Of a stretch of DNA of 64,000 nucleotides, positions 45,353-54,289 are shown in pieces. The stretch is from contig JADZCM010000022.1 of the NCBI GenBank assembly GCA_020851555.1, positions 62,001-126,000 of the forward strand. The letters run 5' to 3'. Positions within the stretch are counted from its first letter, which is position 1. Every line of letters starts with the position of its first letter. The DNA is from Bryobacterales bacterium. Its GTDB lineage: Bacteria; Acidobacteriota; Terriglobia; Bryobacterales; Bryobacteraceae. The notes below the pieces were generated by a model that saw nothing but the letters and a program-made list of their open reading frames with translations, was not told the origin of the DNA and ran no database searches. A program made the position numbers and the translations under genes.

Positions 45353-46048
45353 TCAGCGCAGGTAGAACAAGCTTAGTCTGGGGAGCGAGGCGGATTCAAG
45401 CAACCGCCGTTCCAGGTATTGGCCCTCCAGCATCGACAGTTGCGCCGCGGTCATTTTGCCGCGGTAGGGACGGAGTTCCAGGTCGAGCGACCGGCGGGCC
45501 GCCAGCAGTTCCTCCTCGCTCTGGCGGCTGCGGGCGATCGCGATCATCTTGTCCTCGAGCGCGGCCAGCCGCCGCTCGGTGTCCTCAAGATCCTGGTACC
45601 GGCTTTCGGCCTCGGACATGATCGCCTCCAGAGCGGCCGCGATTCCGGCATAAGCGGAGTCCCCGGTGGCGCGCAATTCACCGGCGCACTTCGCCAGAAA
45701 CGAACGGAACTCCTCCAGCTCAAAAGGCGCCGGAGCCGATGCGCGGGGCGTGGAGGGAGCCGCTCCGGCCATGGCCTGCGCCGCTGCCAGCACTTCCTGG
45801 GCGCAGTAGGCCAGCGAGTTCACCTGCCTGACTTTGGATTTGCGGCTGCGCCACTTTTCGAACGCCGCGTCAATGCCGCGCAGCACGGCCACGAGCGGGA
45901 CCCCGGAGTCCTTCCACGTCTCGATCAGCGCCCAGTCCAGCGGCGATAGCAGGAAAAGCGATGTGCCGCGGGCCTGCTGAAAGTGCTCCTCCACTTCCGT
46001 GAAGTAGTTGAAGTAATTGAACTGCCAGTTCTCCTCGGGGTCGCTCAC
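45353..46048 (-). CDS. uncharacterised protein, 231 aa, coupled to coaX
   Basis: Starts at GTG 46048, whose GTGA overlaps the coaX stop; the open frame continuing upstream runs antiphase through coaX and is spurious. The N-terminus is aromatic and acidic (ENWQFNYFNYFTEVEEHFQQARG), followed by LLSPLDWALIETWKDSGVPLVAVLRGIDAAFEKWRSR. A long coiled-coil region (about residues 130-200, EAIMSEAESRYQDLEDTERRLAALEDKM in part) comes last. No signal peptide, no enzyme motif. The N-terminal part looks like a small helical domain that could bind nucleic acid or a partner. I do not recognise the function. Confidence 0.75.
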   Translation of the reverse strand: MSDPEENWQFNYFNYFTEVEEHFQQARGTSLFLLSPLDWALIETWKDSGVPLVAVLRGIDAAFEKWRSRKSKVRQVNSLAYCAQEVLAAAQAMAGAAPSTPRASAPAPFELEEFRSFLAKCAGELRATGDSAYAGIAAALEAIMSEAESRYQDLEDTERRLAALEDKMIAIARSRQSEEELLAARRSLDLELRPYRGKMTAAQLSMLEGQYLERRLLESASLPRLSLFYLR

Positions 46049-46815
46049 GGCTTGCGATTCCGTTCCCAGATCAGGCGCAGGCCTTCCAGCGTCAGGTCCT
46101 CGTCCACTTCCTTCAGGTAGCGGGAGGCGCGTGCAATCAGGTGGGCCGAGCCTCCGGTGGCGACGGAGCGCGTCCCGGGCCCCAACTCCGCGATCATTCG
46201 CTCCAGGATCCCGTCGATCAATCCCACCGCGCCGTAATACAGGCCCGATTGGATGCTGCCAACCGTGTTGGTGCCGATCAGCCGTTCCGGTTCGCGGAAC
46301 TCCACCATGGGAAGCCGGGCGGTCTTGGCGAAGAGGGCCTTGATGGCGATGCTGATGCCGGGGGCGATCAGTCCGCCCAGGTAGCAGCCGGAGGCCGACA
46401 CCGCGTCGAAGGTGATCGCAGTTCCCAGATCCACGATCACGCACGGGCCGCCGTACCTGGTGTAGGCCGCCACGCTGTTCACGATCCGGTCGGCGCCCAC
46501 TTCCGCGGGGATATCGTAGCCGATCTGGAGGCCCGTGCCGGTGGCGGGCGTAACGAAGAGCGCCGTCTGCCGGAAGTACTTCTCCGACATCTCCGCCAGG
46601 CTTGAGTCGAGCGGCGGCACGACGCTCGAGATCACGACGCCGTCCACGCGCTCGAGTTCCAGCGCAGATAGAGAGAAGAGGTTCCTCAACAACACGCCCC
46701 ATTCGTCCGCGGTCTGGTCCAGCACCGTGCGCAGGCGCCACCGGCCCGCCAGGCTGCGGTTCTCGAACGCGCCGATGGTGATATTGCTATTGCCCGCGTC
46801 CAATGCCAGTAACAT
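46045..46815 (-). CDS. coaX: type III pantothenate kinase
   Basis: 256 aa with the ASKHA fold of CoaX: MLLALDAGNSNITIGAF, the PxxxGxDR-like EVGADRIVNSVAAY, VIVDLGTAITFDAVSASG and APGISIAIKALFAKTARLP. It phosphorylates pantothenate in the first step of coenzyme A synthesis, needs a monovalent cation and is not feedback-inhibited by CoA. Its start lies 29 nt inside the end of birA, the common birA-coaX arrangement. Confidence 0.95.
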   Translation of the reverse strand: MLLALDAGNSNITIGAFENRSLAGRWRLRTVLDQTADEWGVLLRNLFSLSALELERVDGVVISSVVPPLDSSLAEMSEKYFRQTALFVTPATGTGLQIGYDIPAEVGADRIVNSVAAYTRYGGPCVIVDLGTAITFDAVSASGCYLGGLIAPGISIAIKALFAKTARLPMVEFREPERLIGTNTVGSIQSGLYYGAVGLIDGILERMIAELGPGTRSVATGGSAHLIARASRYLKEVDEDLTLEGLRLIWERNRKP

Positions 46816-47401
46816 GGCGTTCTCCTTGTCCCGCCGTCCGGGCGTGCCCGGCGGCGATGCGGCTGTCGATTGCCTCCAGCAGGCTCACCAGCAGATCCTC
46901 CCGCGAATGCTCCTTGCCGGAAACCAGCCGGAGCGAGGTGGCTGCCGGCTCCAGATCCGCCGGAAAAGCGGTGTGATTCACGTTGATGCCGATGCCCGCG
47001 ACCACGCCCGCGGCCGTCCGCTGCACCAGGATGCCGGCGCACTTCCGTCCCGCCGCCAGCAGGTCGTTGGGCCATTTCAGCTCGCAGGACACTCCGGTGG
47101 TGCGCCGGATCGCCTCGCGCGCGGCCAGACCCAACGACAAGGTGAGCCCGGCCAGCGATTCCGCCGGCATCTCCCTGCCGAGGAAGACCGACAAGTAGAG
47201 CCCGCTGGTCTTCTCCGAGTGCCAGCGCCTCCCGTGGCGTCCCTGCCCGGCGGTCTGCTCCTCGGCCACCACCACGGTTCCCGGAGCGCAGCCCCCGGCG
47301 GCCAGCCGCGCCGCGTCCGTCATGGTGGAAACCGTGGACTCCAGCCATTCGATGCGCCGCCCCGGCAGGCGCGCGCGGAGCCGGCCGGCGTCAAGCGTCA
47401 T
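46787..47401 (-). CDS. birA: biotin--[acetyl-CoA-carboxylase] ligase, monofunctional
   Basis: 204 aa. The catalytic domain holds WLESTVSTMTDAARLA, the biotinyl-AMP loop EEQTAGQGRHGRRWHSE, and CELKWPNDLLAAGRKCAGIL with the catalytic Lys, then GIGINVNH. There is no N-terminal helix-turn-helix, so it attaches biotin to carrier proteins but should not regulate transcription like E. coli BirA. The C-terminal domain is short or absent. It starts 2 nt after nadC and overlaps coaX. Confidence 0.92.
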   Translation of the reverse strand: MTLDAGRLRARLPGRRIEWLESTVSTMTDAARLAAGGCAPGTVVVAEEQTAGQGRHGRRWHSEKTSGLYLSVFLGREMPAESLAGLTLSLGLAAREAIRRTTGVSCELKWPNDLLAAGRKCAGILVQRTAAGVVAGIGINVNHTAFPADLEPAATSLRLVSGKEHSREDLLVSLLEAIDSRIAAGHARTAGQGERHVTGIGRGQ

Positions 47402-47403
47402 GG

Positions 47404-48243
47404 TCAGGTGAGGCGCAGCCGGAAGTTGATGTCCATGGCGTTGGCGGAGTGGGTGATCGCCCCGCAGGAGACAAAGTCCGCGCCGGTGGCGGCGTACTCA
47501 CGGATGTTCTCCAGGGTGATGCCGCCGGACAGTTCCACCTTGGCGCGGCCATTGATGAAGCGGATGTGGCCGGCGGCCTCCTCGGCCGAGAAATTGTCGA
47601 GCAGAATCCACTCGGCCCCGTTGGTCAGCGCCTCCTCCAATTCGGCGTGGCTATGGACCTCGATCTCCACCGGAAGGCCGGTCCGGTGCGCGCGGTCCAG
47701 CGCCGCCTTGACTCCACCCGCGGCGGATACGTGGTTGTTCTTGATGAGCACCGCGTCGTACAGGCCCATGCGGTGGCTGGTGATTCCGCCCGCGGCCGCC
47801 GCCATCTTCTCGAGCCGCCGCAGGCCCGGAGTAGTCTTGCGGGTATCCAGCACTTTGCAGCGTGTGCCCGCCACCGCATCGGCGTAGGCCCGGGCAACCG
47901 TGGCCACCCCGCTCAGCCGCTGGAGAAAGTTCAGCGCGACGCGTTCGCACTCGAGCAGCGTCCGGGCTCTTCCCCGCGCCAGGGCGATACGCTCGCCACC
48001 CAGAATGCGCGTGCCGCTGGGGGCCGACAGTCGCACCTCATCCACGCCGCCCCGCATCTGGTAGATGACCGGCAGCAGTTCGGATCCCGCTACCACCAGC
48101 TCCTCCCGCGCCTGAAAGCAACCCTCGGCCATGAGATCCGGCGGCACGCAGGACTCCGACGTGATGTCGCCCGGTCCGATGTCTTCCTCCAGGGCCCGCC
48201 AGAGGGCCTCGTGTATGTCGGGATGGCGGACGTCAAAACTCAT
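47404..48243 (-). CDS. nadC: nicotinate-nucleotide pyrophosphorylase (quinolinate phosphoribosyltransferase)
   Basis: 279 aa. [27 protein letters not shown], the active-site [48 protein letters not shown] and [31 protein letters not shown] in order. It makes nicotinate mononucleotide from quinolinate and PRPP in de novo NAD synthesis. The ATG overlaps the valS stop by 4 nt. Confidence 0.96.
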   Translation of the reverse strand: MSFDVRHPDIHEALWRALEEDIGPGDITSESCVPPDLMAEGCFQAREELVVAGSELLPVIYQMRGGVDEVRLSAPSGTRILGGERIALARGRARTLLECERVALNFLQRLSGVATVARAYADAVAGTRCKVLDTRKTTPGLRRLEKMAAAAGGITSHRMGLYDAVLIKNNHVSAAGGVKAALDRAHRTGLPVEIEVHSHAELEEALTNGAEWILLDNFSAEEAAGHIRFINGRAKVELSGGITLENIREYAATGADFVSCGAITHSANAMDINFRLRLT

Positions 48244-50879
48244 GCGGGCGGCAGTCCTTCCAGGGCGGCGTGGCTCTTGGCCAGTTGTCCTTCATACTCC
48301 GCCAGTTTACGGCGGATCGATTCGGTCACGTGCGCCGGCGCCCGGCTGACGAACTCAGGGTCCTCCAGTTGCCGGCGGGAGTTGGCGATTACCTTGCCGA
48401 GCTGCCCGATCTCCTTCCTCAGGCGCGCGCGCTGCGCGTCCGCCAGCGCCGCGGGTGAGCGCAAGACCAGGTCGTACTCGGGCGTCGAACGCAGCACGCC
48501 TTCCCCGCGGGGCGCGGTCCCGGCCGCTATTTCCAGCTTCAAACCCGCCAGTTTCTGGATCACGCCGGCCTGCGCGCGCGCCAGTTCGAGCGCGCCCGTC
48601 TGAGAATACAGCATCCCCTGGATCTGCTGTTTCGGATCCGCTTTCATCTCTGCCCGCAGGTTGCGCGCCGAGGTGACGATCTCCTGCAACAGCGCCATGT
48701 CGCGCTCCGCCTCCTCGTCCGTGTGCGAAACATCCGGCTGCGGGTAGGCCGCCAGCGCCAGCGACTTCGGCCGCGGCGACGCGCCGTCCAGCCTCTGCCA
48801 GAGTTCTTCGGTCAGAAACGGCATCAGCGGGTGGAGCAGGCGCAGCGAAGCTTCAAAGACGTAGAGCACGTTGCGCCAGTCGTTGGTCGGCCCGGATCTC
48901 TCGGTGAAGCGGAGTTTCTTCACCTCCAGGTACCAATCGCAGAACTCGTGCCACAGGAACTGCCACACCACCTGAGCCGCCTCGTGGTAGCGGTACTTCT
49001 CGATGGCCCGGCCGGCCGCCTCCGCCGCGCGGCTCAGCCTGCTCAGTATCCAGCGGTCTTCGAGCGCCGCGGCCTCGGGCGACTCCGGGACCAGGGGATC
49101 GACGCCGGAGCGCTCCATGTTCAGAAACAGAAAGCGCGCCGCGTTCCAGATCTTATTGGCGAAGGCGCGGGCGCTCGCCATGCGCTCCTCGGTGAGCACG
49201 ATGTCCGTGCCGGGCGCGGCGCCCAGCAGTAGCGACATGCGCACGGCGTCGGTGCCGTATTTCTCCGTCACCACCAGCGGATCGATCACGTTGTCGCGCG
49301 TCTTGGACATCTTCTGCCGCTCGGCGTCGCGGACCAGGGCGTGTATGTAGACCTCCCGGAACGGCACGTCGCCCATGAATTCCAGGCCCATCATGATCAT
49401 CCGCGCCACCCAGAAGAAAAGGATGTCGAAGCCCGTGATCAGAAGCGAGGTCGGGTAGTAGGTCTTCAGATCCGCGGTTTCGTCCGGCCAGCCCAGCGTC
49501 GAAAAGGGCCACAGCGCGGAGCTGAACCAAGTGTCGAGCACGTCCGGGTCCTGCTCGATCCGCGCCGAACCGCACTGCGCGCAAGAAGCGGGGTCCTCTC
49601 GCGCCACCATGACGGCGCCGCACTCCCGGCAATGCCAGGCTGGAATGCGGTGCCCCCACCAGAGCTGCCGCGAAATGCACCAGTCGCGGATGTTGTACAT
49701 CCACTCGTAGTAGGTCTTGGTGTAGTTCTCCGGAGTAACCTTGATGGCGCCGCTCTCAACCACCCGGATGGCGGGCTCCGCCAGCGGCTTGGTCTTGACG
49801 AACCACTGGGTGGAGACCAGCGGCTCGACTACCGTCCTGCACCGCTGGCACTTGCCGACGGCCAGCGGATACGGCTCGATTTTGGCGAGCAGGCCGAGAT
49901 CCTCCAGGCCGGCCACCACGCGCCGGCGGGCCTCGAAGCGATCCAGCCCCGCGTATGCTCCCGCTTCGGCCGTCATCCGGCCGTCTTCGCCGATGACCTT
50001 GATGCGCGCCAGTCTGTGGCGCCTGCCCGCCTCGAAATCGTTGGGATCGTGCGCGGGCGTCACCTTCACCACGCCGGTCGCGAACTTGGGATCCGCGAGC
50101 TCGTCGAGGATCACCGGGATCTCCCGGTTCATGAGCGGCAGGACCGCGGCCTTGCCGTGGAAGGCGGCGTATCGCTCGTCCTTCGGATGAACCGCCACGG
50201 CGGTGTCGCCGAGCATCGTCTCCGGCCGCGTGGTGGCCACCACCAGGTGGCTCTCCGTCCCCTTGACCGGATAGCGTATGTGCCAGAGGTTGCCCTGCGT
50301 CTCCTCGCGGACCGTCTCCAGGTCCGACAGTGCGGTGTGGCAGTGCGGACACCAGTTCACCATGTATTCGCCGCGGTAGATGAGTCCCTTCTCGTAGAGG
50401 CGGACGAAGACCTCGCGCACGGCGCGGGAGAGGCCGGGGTCCATGGTAAACCGTTCCCGGCTCCAGTCGCAGCTTGCGCCCAGACGGATCATCTGGCGCT
50501 TGATGGCGCCGCCGTACTGCTCCTTCCACTCCCAGACGCGCTTGACGAAGGCGTCCCGGCCGAGTTCGCGCCGGTCGATCCCTTCCTCGGCCAGCTTGCG
50601 GGTGACCACCATCTGCGTGGCGATGCCCGCGTGATCGGTGCCCGGCAGCCACAGCGTCTTCTCGCCTCGCATGCGCCGCCAGCGGATGGTGACGTCGATC
50701 TCGGTGTGCTCGAGCATGTGCCCCATGTGCAAGGAGCCGGTGACGTTGGGCGGCGGGATTACCAGGCAGAAGACCGGCGCCCCGGCTGCTCCTTCGGGCC
50801 GGAATACACCCCACTCGATCCAACGCTCGGCCCAACGCGGCTCGAAGCGCCGGGGCTCGTACACCTTGTCGATTTCCAT
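48240..50879 (-). CDS. valS: valyl-tRNA synthetase
   Basis: 879 aa from the ATG at 50879 ([16 protein letters not shown]), which fits the family; an ATG seven codons earlier is possible, and neither has a strong ribosome site. Class I motifs: HIGH-type [17 protein letters not shown] and KMSKS-type [12 protein letters not shown]. An editing domain with [17 protein letters not shown] and a zinc-like CRECG...CAQCG pair are present. The anticodon-binding domain is followed by a C-terminal coiled coil ending [11 protein letters not shown]. It heads the valS-nadC-birA-coaX-unknown unit. Confidence 0.96.
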   Translation of the reverse strand: MEIDKVYEPRRFEPRWAERWIEWGVFRPEGAAGAPVFCLVIPPPNVTGSLHMGHMLEHTEIDVTIRWRRMRGEKTLWLPGTDHAGIATQMVVTRKLAEEGIDRRELGRDAFVKRVWEWKEQYGGAIKRQMIRLGASCDWSRERFTMDPGLSRAVREVFVRLYEKGLIYRGEYMVNWCPHCHTALSDLETVREETQGNLWHIRYPVKGTESHLVVATTRPETMLGDTAVAVHPKDERYAAFHGKAAVLPLMNREIPVILDELADPKFATGVVKVTPAHDPNDFEAGRRHRLARIKVIGEDGRMTAEAGAYAGLDRFEARRRVVAGLEDLGLLAKIEPYPLAVGKCQRCRTVVEPLVSTQWFVKTKPLAEPAIRVVESGAIKVTPENYTKTYYEWMYNIRDWCISRQLWWGHRIPAWHCRECGAVMVAREDPASCAQCGSARIEQDPDVLDTWFSSALWPFSTLGWPDETADLKTYYPTSLLITGFDILFFWVARMIMMGLEFMGDVPFREVYIHALVRDAERQKMSKTRDNVIDPLVVTEKYGTDAVRMSLLLGAAPGTDIVLTEERMASARAFANKIWNAARFLFLNMERSGVDPLVPESPEAAALEDRWILSRLSRAAEAAGRAIEKYRYHEAAQVVWQFLWHEFCDWYLEVKKLRFTERSGPTNDWRNVLYVFEASLRLLHPLMPFLTEELWQRLDGASPRPKSLALAAYPQPDVSHTDEEAERDMALLQEIVTSARNLRAEMKADPKQQIQGMLYSQTGALELARAQAGVIQKLAGLKLEIAAGTAPRGEGVLRSTPEYDLVLRSPAALADAQRARLRKEIGQLGKVIANSRRQLEDPEFVSRAPAHVTESIRRKLAEYEGQLAKSHAALEGLPPA

Positions 50880-50957
50880 TGGAAAATCCCAATATATCAT
50901 GGGGTTCCGGGAGCATTCGGCGGGCAGCCAGAGGACCTTCGGCTACAATGAGAGTCT

Positions 50958-52139
50958 ATGACCGACGATTTCTACCGGATCCGCAAACTGCCGCCCTACG
51001 TGCTCGCCGTGGTGACCGAGATGAAAGCGCGCCTGCGAGCCGCCGGGGCGGACGTCGTCGATTTCGGCATGGGGAATCCGGACGGAGCCACCCCGCGTCC
51101 GGTTGTCGCGAAACTGGTGGAAGCCGCGCACAACCCGCGCAACCACCGGTACTCCCTCTCCCGGGGCATTCCGAACCTGCGGGAGGAGATCGTCAAGCGC
51201 TACCGGAAATACTACGGTGTGGAACTCGACTCCAACTCGGAGGCCGTCGTGACCATGGGGGCCAAAGACGCGGTGGCGCATTTGCTGTTCGCCGTCATCG
51301 GTCCGGGCGATGAGGTGGTGTCGCCCAACCCGTGCTATCCGATTCACCAGTACGGAGTGATCATGGCCGAAGGCCAGGCCTGCACCATGCCCATGCCGGA
51401 CCCGGCGAGCTTCCTGAACCGGCTGGAGGACCACTACCGCACGGCGGCGCGAAAGCCCGCCATGGTTCTGATCTCGTTCCCGCACAACCCCACCACCCAA
51501 TGCGTGGAACTGGACTTCTTCCGCGAGATTATCCGTCTGGCCTCGCACCACGGCACCATGGTGGTGCATGACTTCGCCTACGCCGACCTGGGCTTCGACG
51601 GCTACACGCCGCCGAGCATTCTCCAGGTGGACGGGGCTAAGGAAGTGGCCGTGGAGATCTACTCCATGTCCAAGAGCTTCAACATGGCCGGCTGGCGGGT
51701 GGGCTTCTGCCTTGGCAACCGCAAGATGATCGCGGCGCTGGCGCGCATCAAGAGCTACCTGGACTACGGCGTGTTCCAGCCCATCCAGATCGCGTCGATA
51801 GTGGCCTTAAGGGAGTGCGAGGAGGAGACGAAGAAGATCTGCGCCACCTACCAGGAGCGGCGGGACGTATTGATCGAAGGTCTGGGGAGAGCCGGTTGGC
51901 ATGTGCCGCCGCCCCGCGCCAGCATGTTTGTCTGGGCGCCGGTGCCGGAACAGCACCGCGAGCTGGGCTCGGTGGAGTTCTCCAAACTGTTGCTGGAGAA
52001 AGCCTTGGTCGCCGTCTCGCCGGGTCTCGGCTTCGGCCCGCTGGGCGAGGGCTACGTCCGCTTGGCCCTGATCGAGAATCCTCATCGCACCCGCCAGGCC
52101 ACGGCCTCGATCCGGAGGTTTCTGAAAGCGGGAAAGTAG
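50958..52139 (+). CDS. class I/II aminotransferase, AlaC-like
   Basis: 393 aa. [14 protein letters not shown] at the N-terminus, the [15 protein letters not shown] substrate loop, FPHNPTTQ for the carboxylate, D205 region [15 protein letters not shown] and the Schiff-base Lys K239 in [17 protein letters not shown]. The pattern is that of AlaC-type glutamate-pyruvate aminotransferases and LL-diaminopimelate aminotransferases; the AlaC group is favoured. A TACAAT box ends 9 nt before the ATG, suggesting a very short leader. Confidence 0.9.
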   Translation: MTDDFYRIRKLPPYVLAVVTEMKARLRAAGADVVDFGMGNPDGATPRPVVAKLVEAAHNPRNHRYSLSRGIPNLREEIVKRYRKYYGVELDSNSEAVVTMGAKDAVAHLLFAVIGPGDEVVSPNPCYPIHQYGVIMAEGQACTMPMPDPASFLNRLEDHYRTAARKPAMVLISFPHNPTTQCVELDFFREIIRLASHHGTMVVHDFAYADLGFDGYTPPSILQVDGAKEVAVEIYSMSKSFNMAGWRVGFCLGNRKMIAALARIKSYLDYGVFQPIQIASIVALRECEEETKKICATYQERRDVLIEGLGRAGWHVPPPRASMFVWAPVPEQHRELGSVEFSKLLLEKALVAVSPGLGFGPLGEGYVRLALIENPHRTRQATASIRRFLKAGK

Positions 52140-52315
52140 GCCCCGCCCGCAGCGTGCCGGATCAGGGTTTCAAGGATTCCCCGGCGCCCGGTCCGCCCGC
52201 CGGTCACGCCTTGAAGGACGAAGCGCCTGTTTTCAGCAGAAGGACCGGAGAGGCTCGGCCATTCCCGGACAACCATACGCCGAAGCGTACAATCGATAGA
52301 CAGGAGGACACGGAC

Positions 52316-52897
52316 ATGGCTCAGAAGAAGATCCTGTTTCTGGTCGGCGATTACGTTGAAGACTACGAAGTGATGGTGCCTTTCCAGGCTCTCCTGATGG
52401 TGGGGCACACCGTGCACGCAGTCTGCCCCGGGAAGCGGGCGGGCCAGAGCGTGCGCACAGCCATTCACGATTTCGAGGGGGACCAGACGTATAGCGAAAA
52501 GCGCGGGCACGATTTCGCGCTGAACGCCACCTTCGACGAGATCTCGGCGCAGCAGTACGACGCCCTTGTCATTCCGGGCGGACGGGCTCCCGAGTACATC
52601 CGGCTGAACACGCGCGTGCTCGGAATCGTGCGCCACTTCGCCGAGGCGGGCAAGCCCATCGCGGCCATCTGCCACGGCGCCCAGGTTTTGGCCGCGGCCG
52701 GCGTCCTGGCCGGAAAGAAGTGCACCTGCTACCCCGCGGTTTCCCCCGACGTCAACCTCGCGGGCGGAACCTATGTCGAGACGCCCATGGACCAGGCCGT
52801 GACGGACGGCAACCTCGTTACCGCCCCCGCCTGGCCGGCGCACCCTGCGTGGCTGGCGGAGTTTCTGAGGGTGCTCGGAACTCGCATCCATCCGTAG
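52316..52897 (+). CDS. DJ-1/PfpI-family protein (class I glutamine amidotransferase-like)
   Basis: 193 aa from the ATG at 52316, chosen for CAGGAGGACACGGAC before it. The nucleophile elbow is [10 protein letters not shown] with C119-H120, and the acidic residue lies in the early [10 protein letters not shown] (E15). The [17 protein letters not shown] loop is typical of PfpI/YhbO-type proteins, which act as deglycases, glyoxalases or chaperones under stress. A TACAAT -10-like element stands about 30 nt upstream. The last 80 bp overlap the Cas6-like gene on the opposite strand. Confidence 0.9.
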   Translation: MAQKKILFLVGDYVEDYEVMVPFQALLMVGHTVHAVCPGKRAGQSVRTAIHDFEGDQTYSEKRGHDFALNATFDEISAQQYDALVIPGGRAPEYIRLNTRVLGIVRHFAEAGKPIAAICHGAQVLAAAGVLAGKKCTCYPAVSPDVNLAGGTYVETPMDQAVTDGNLVTAPAWPAHPAWLAEFLRVLGTRIHP

Positions 52898-53873
52898 CCC
52901 CGGCGTCCGCGCGGAGCACTTGGCCGGAAGCCGGGATCACGGTTTGGATCACACCGTTGCCCCAAACGGTCTGGCGTCCGACGCCCGTCCAGTAGGCCGC
53001 CCTGAGCAACGGCACAAATTCCGCCAGATCGCCGGCATACTCGGCCTCCCCCAGAAAGCCGCCGATAGGGTGAACCTGCCCGCTGGCTGCGGAACGGCGG
53101 GTCACGCGCGCCCTCCGGATGCCGGCCCGCAGCAAACGCACCCGGGCGGCCCGCTCGCCGAGTCCCTGGTAGTCGAGCCGGAGCGGTCCCTCTCCGTAGA
53201 GGGCGCTCAGGGCGCTCAAGCGATCCCGAACCCTCGCCAGGAGAACGTGGAACTCGGGTTGCGCCACCGGCGCGCCGCCGGCCTTCAGTTCGGTGGCGGT
53301 AAGGAACCGGACCAAGAGGCGGCGAACCGGCGCGCCATCCGGGTTGAGACGCAGTTCCAGGGGGGAGGGACATGCGCCGGTCCACTTCCCCCCCTCAAGG
53401 AGGAGAGAATCGCCGCGCGCACCCTCGGCGTTCAGGAGCGACATGCCCAGCAGTTCAGCCCGGCCGCGCGCCGGACCGAGGCCCTCCCTCGCCATCATTC
53501 TGAAGCTGTCGGCGAACAGCGGGAGCAACGGCTCTTTTAACTGAAACAGGTGTACGTCCAGGTGAAATGCCTGACCAGGCTGGAGCACGGCCCCGTTCAG
53601 GTGATGAACCCGGAGCACGAATGGCCGGGGGCGGTCGGCCAGTCCCGAGGGTCCGGCGCCGGGCGCTCGAGGTTCGAACACGGTGAAGTAGGGGCAAACT
53701 TCGCGCCGCTTACAGGTCTTGGGACTCTCGCACTCGGGGACACAGACGAGTCGCCTCAGCGACGCGCCAAACGCGCCCCGCACGATGTTGCCCGCTCTCC
53801 CCTCGGGAAACCGCAGCCTGTCCAAAGCCCGAAACTCGAAACGGACAGGAAGCAACCGGAAGCTCTGGTCCAT
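52818..53873 (-). CDS. cas6: Cas6-family RAMP protein (pre-crRNA endoribonuclease-like), orphan
   Basis: 351 aa. Two ferredoxin-like halves are suggested: N-terminal [23 protein letters not shown] and C-terminal [13 protein letters not shown] plus [17 protein letters not shown]. The last matches the glycine-rich loop G-h-G-x5-G-x-G of Cas6. A four-Cys insert lies between residues about 43 and 62 (C-x3-C-x5-C-x5-[22 protein letters not shown]). In known systems Cas6 cuts CRISPR repeats to make crRNAs for type I or III effectors. No array, cas1/2 or effector gene lies in the window. The tail after residue about 310 runs antisense into the DJ-1 gene and is unlike Cas6, so the natural stop may have been lost. 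Confidence 0.72.
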   Translation of the reverse strand: MDQSFRLLPVRFEFRALDRLRFPEGRAGNIVRGAFGASLRRLVCVPECESPKTCKRREVCPYFTVFEPRAPGAGPSGLADRPRPFVLRVHHLNGAVLQPGQAFHLDVHLFQLKEPLLPLFADSFRMMAREGLGPARGRAELLGMSLLNAEGARGDSLLLEGGKWTGACPSPLELRLNPDGAPVRRLLVRFLTATELKAGGAPVAQPEFHVLLARVRDRLSALSALYGEGPLRLDYQGLGERAARVRLLRAGIRRARVTRRSAASGQVHPIGGFLGEAEYAGDLAEFVPLLRAAYWTGVGRQTVWGNGVIQTVIPASGQVLRADAGATDGCEFRAPSETPPATQGAPARRGR

Positions 53874-54174
53874 GCGTAGGCCGCCTATATCAATCTACCG
53901 CATGAGGGAAACGACTCAGCCCGGCTTGCGAATCACCAACTTGACTTCTCTCTAAGACGCTGATTCCTGAAGACATGCTGGAAAACTCGACGCCCTGTCG
54001 CAGGGCGCCCAATATACCTTCGAACTGGGAGGGAGCCCTGTGCAAACCCTCTCTGCCAGGAGATTCCGCATGCCTCCGATCATCATCATTGATCCGTAAC
54101 GGAGTCACAAAACCCGACCCTTCAAGCTTTTCCGTGCGATTGGGCGCACGCCTGAACAGCTACCAACAAAACGA

Positions 54175-54203
54175 TTGCCAAAGCGCAAAACCTTGGGTAT
54201 GAT
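54175..54203 (+). promoter_or_regulatory. sigma70-type promoter of the CHAT-sigma-anti-sigma operon
   Basis: TTGCCA (54175-54180), a 17-nt spacer and TATGAT (54198-54203) form one of the best promoters in the window. Transcription would begin near 54209, at the base of the following hairpin. It has the housekeeping form, so an autoregulated ECF promoter, if any, is separate or hidden within it. Confidence 0.6.
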
Positions 54204-54207
54204 AGTT

Positions 54208-54241
54208 CCGGGAGTACTAAGGCTAACCTTAGTACTCCTGG
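54208..54241 (+). repeat. perfect 12-bp inverted repeat at the predicted RNA start
   Basis: GGAGTACTAAGG (54211-54222) and CCTTAGTACTCC (54227-54238) are perfect inverted copies around CTAA. Three flanking bases on each side add a G-T wobble and two C-G pairs, giving 15 pairs. In DNA it could be an operator for a dimeric regulator; in RNA it is a strong 5'-end hairpin that could protect the transcript or control translation. No T-run follows, so it is not a terminator. Confidence 0.7.
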
Positions 54242-54247
54242 AAGTCA

Positions 54248-54269
54248 CAGGAGTGTGGTACTGCTCCTG
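54248..54269 (+). repeat. second leader hairpin before the CHAT gene
   Basis: CAGGAG (54248-54253) pairs with CTCCTG (54264-54269) across a 10-nt loop. Together with the 5'-end hairpin it leaves GAGG (54280-54283) and the GTG start at 54290 outside both stems. The pair resembles a structured leader. Confidence 0.45.
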
Positions 54270-54289
54270 ATCCTGCTCGAGGTAACCCA

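Larger units (their letters stand above)
53874..54289. other. 416-bp divergent intergenic region between cas6-like and CHAT genes
   Basis: This stretch is richer in A/T than its surroundings. It holds a 7-bp hairpin CGCCCTG-TCG-CAGGGCG (53991-54007), the CHAT-operon promoter (54175-54203) and two leader hairpins (54208-54269). I looked for CRISPR repeats (regularly spaced 25-40 bp units) and found none. Short open frames on both strands have no recognisable product. Confidence 0.6.

Noticed and set aside
54211..54238. Intrinsic terminator at the 12-bp inverted repeat
   Set aside because: No T-run follows the stem and it stands directly after a promoter.
53874..54289. CRISPR array next to the Cas6-like gene
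   Set aside because: There are no regularly spaced repeats; the only repeats are local hairpins.
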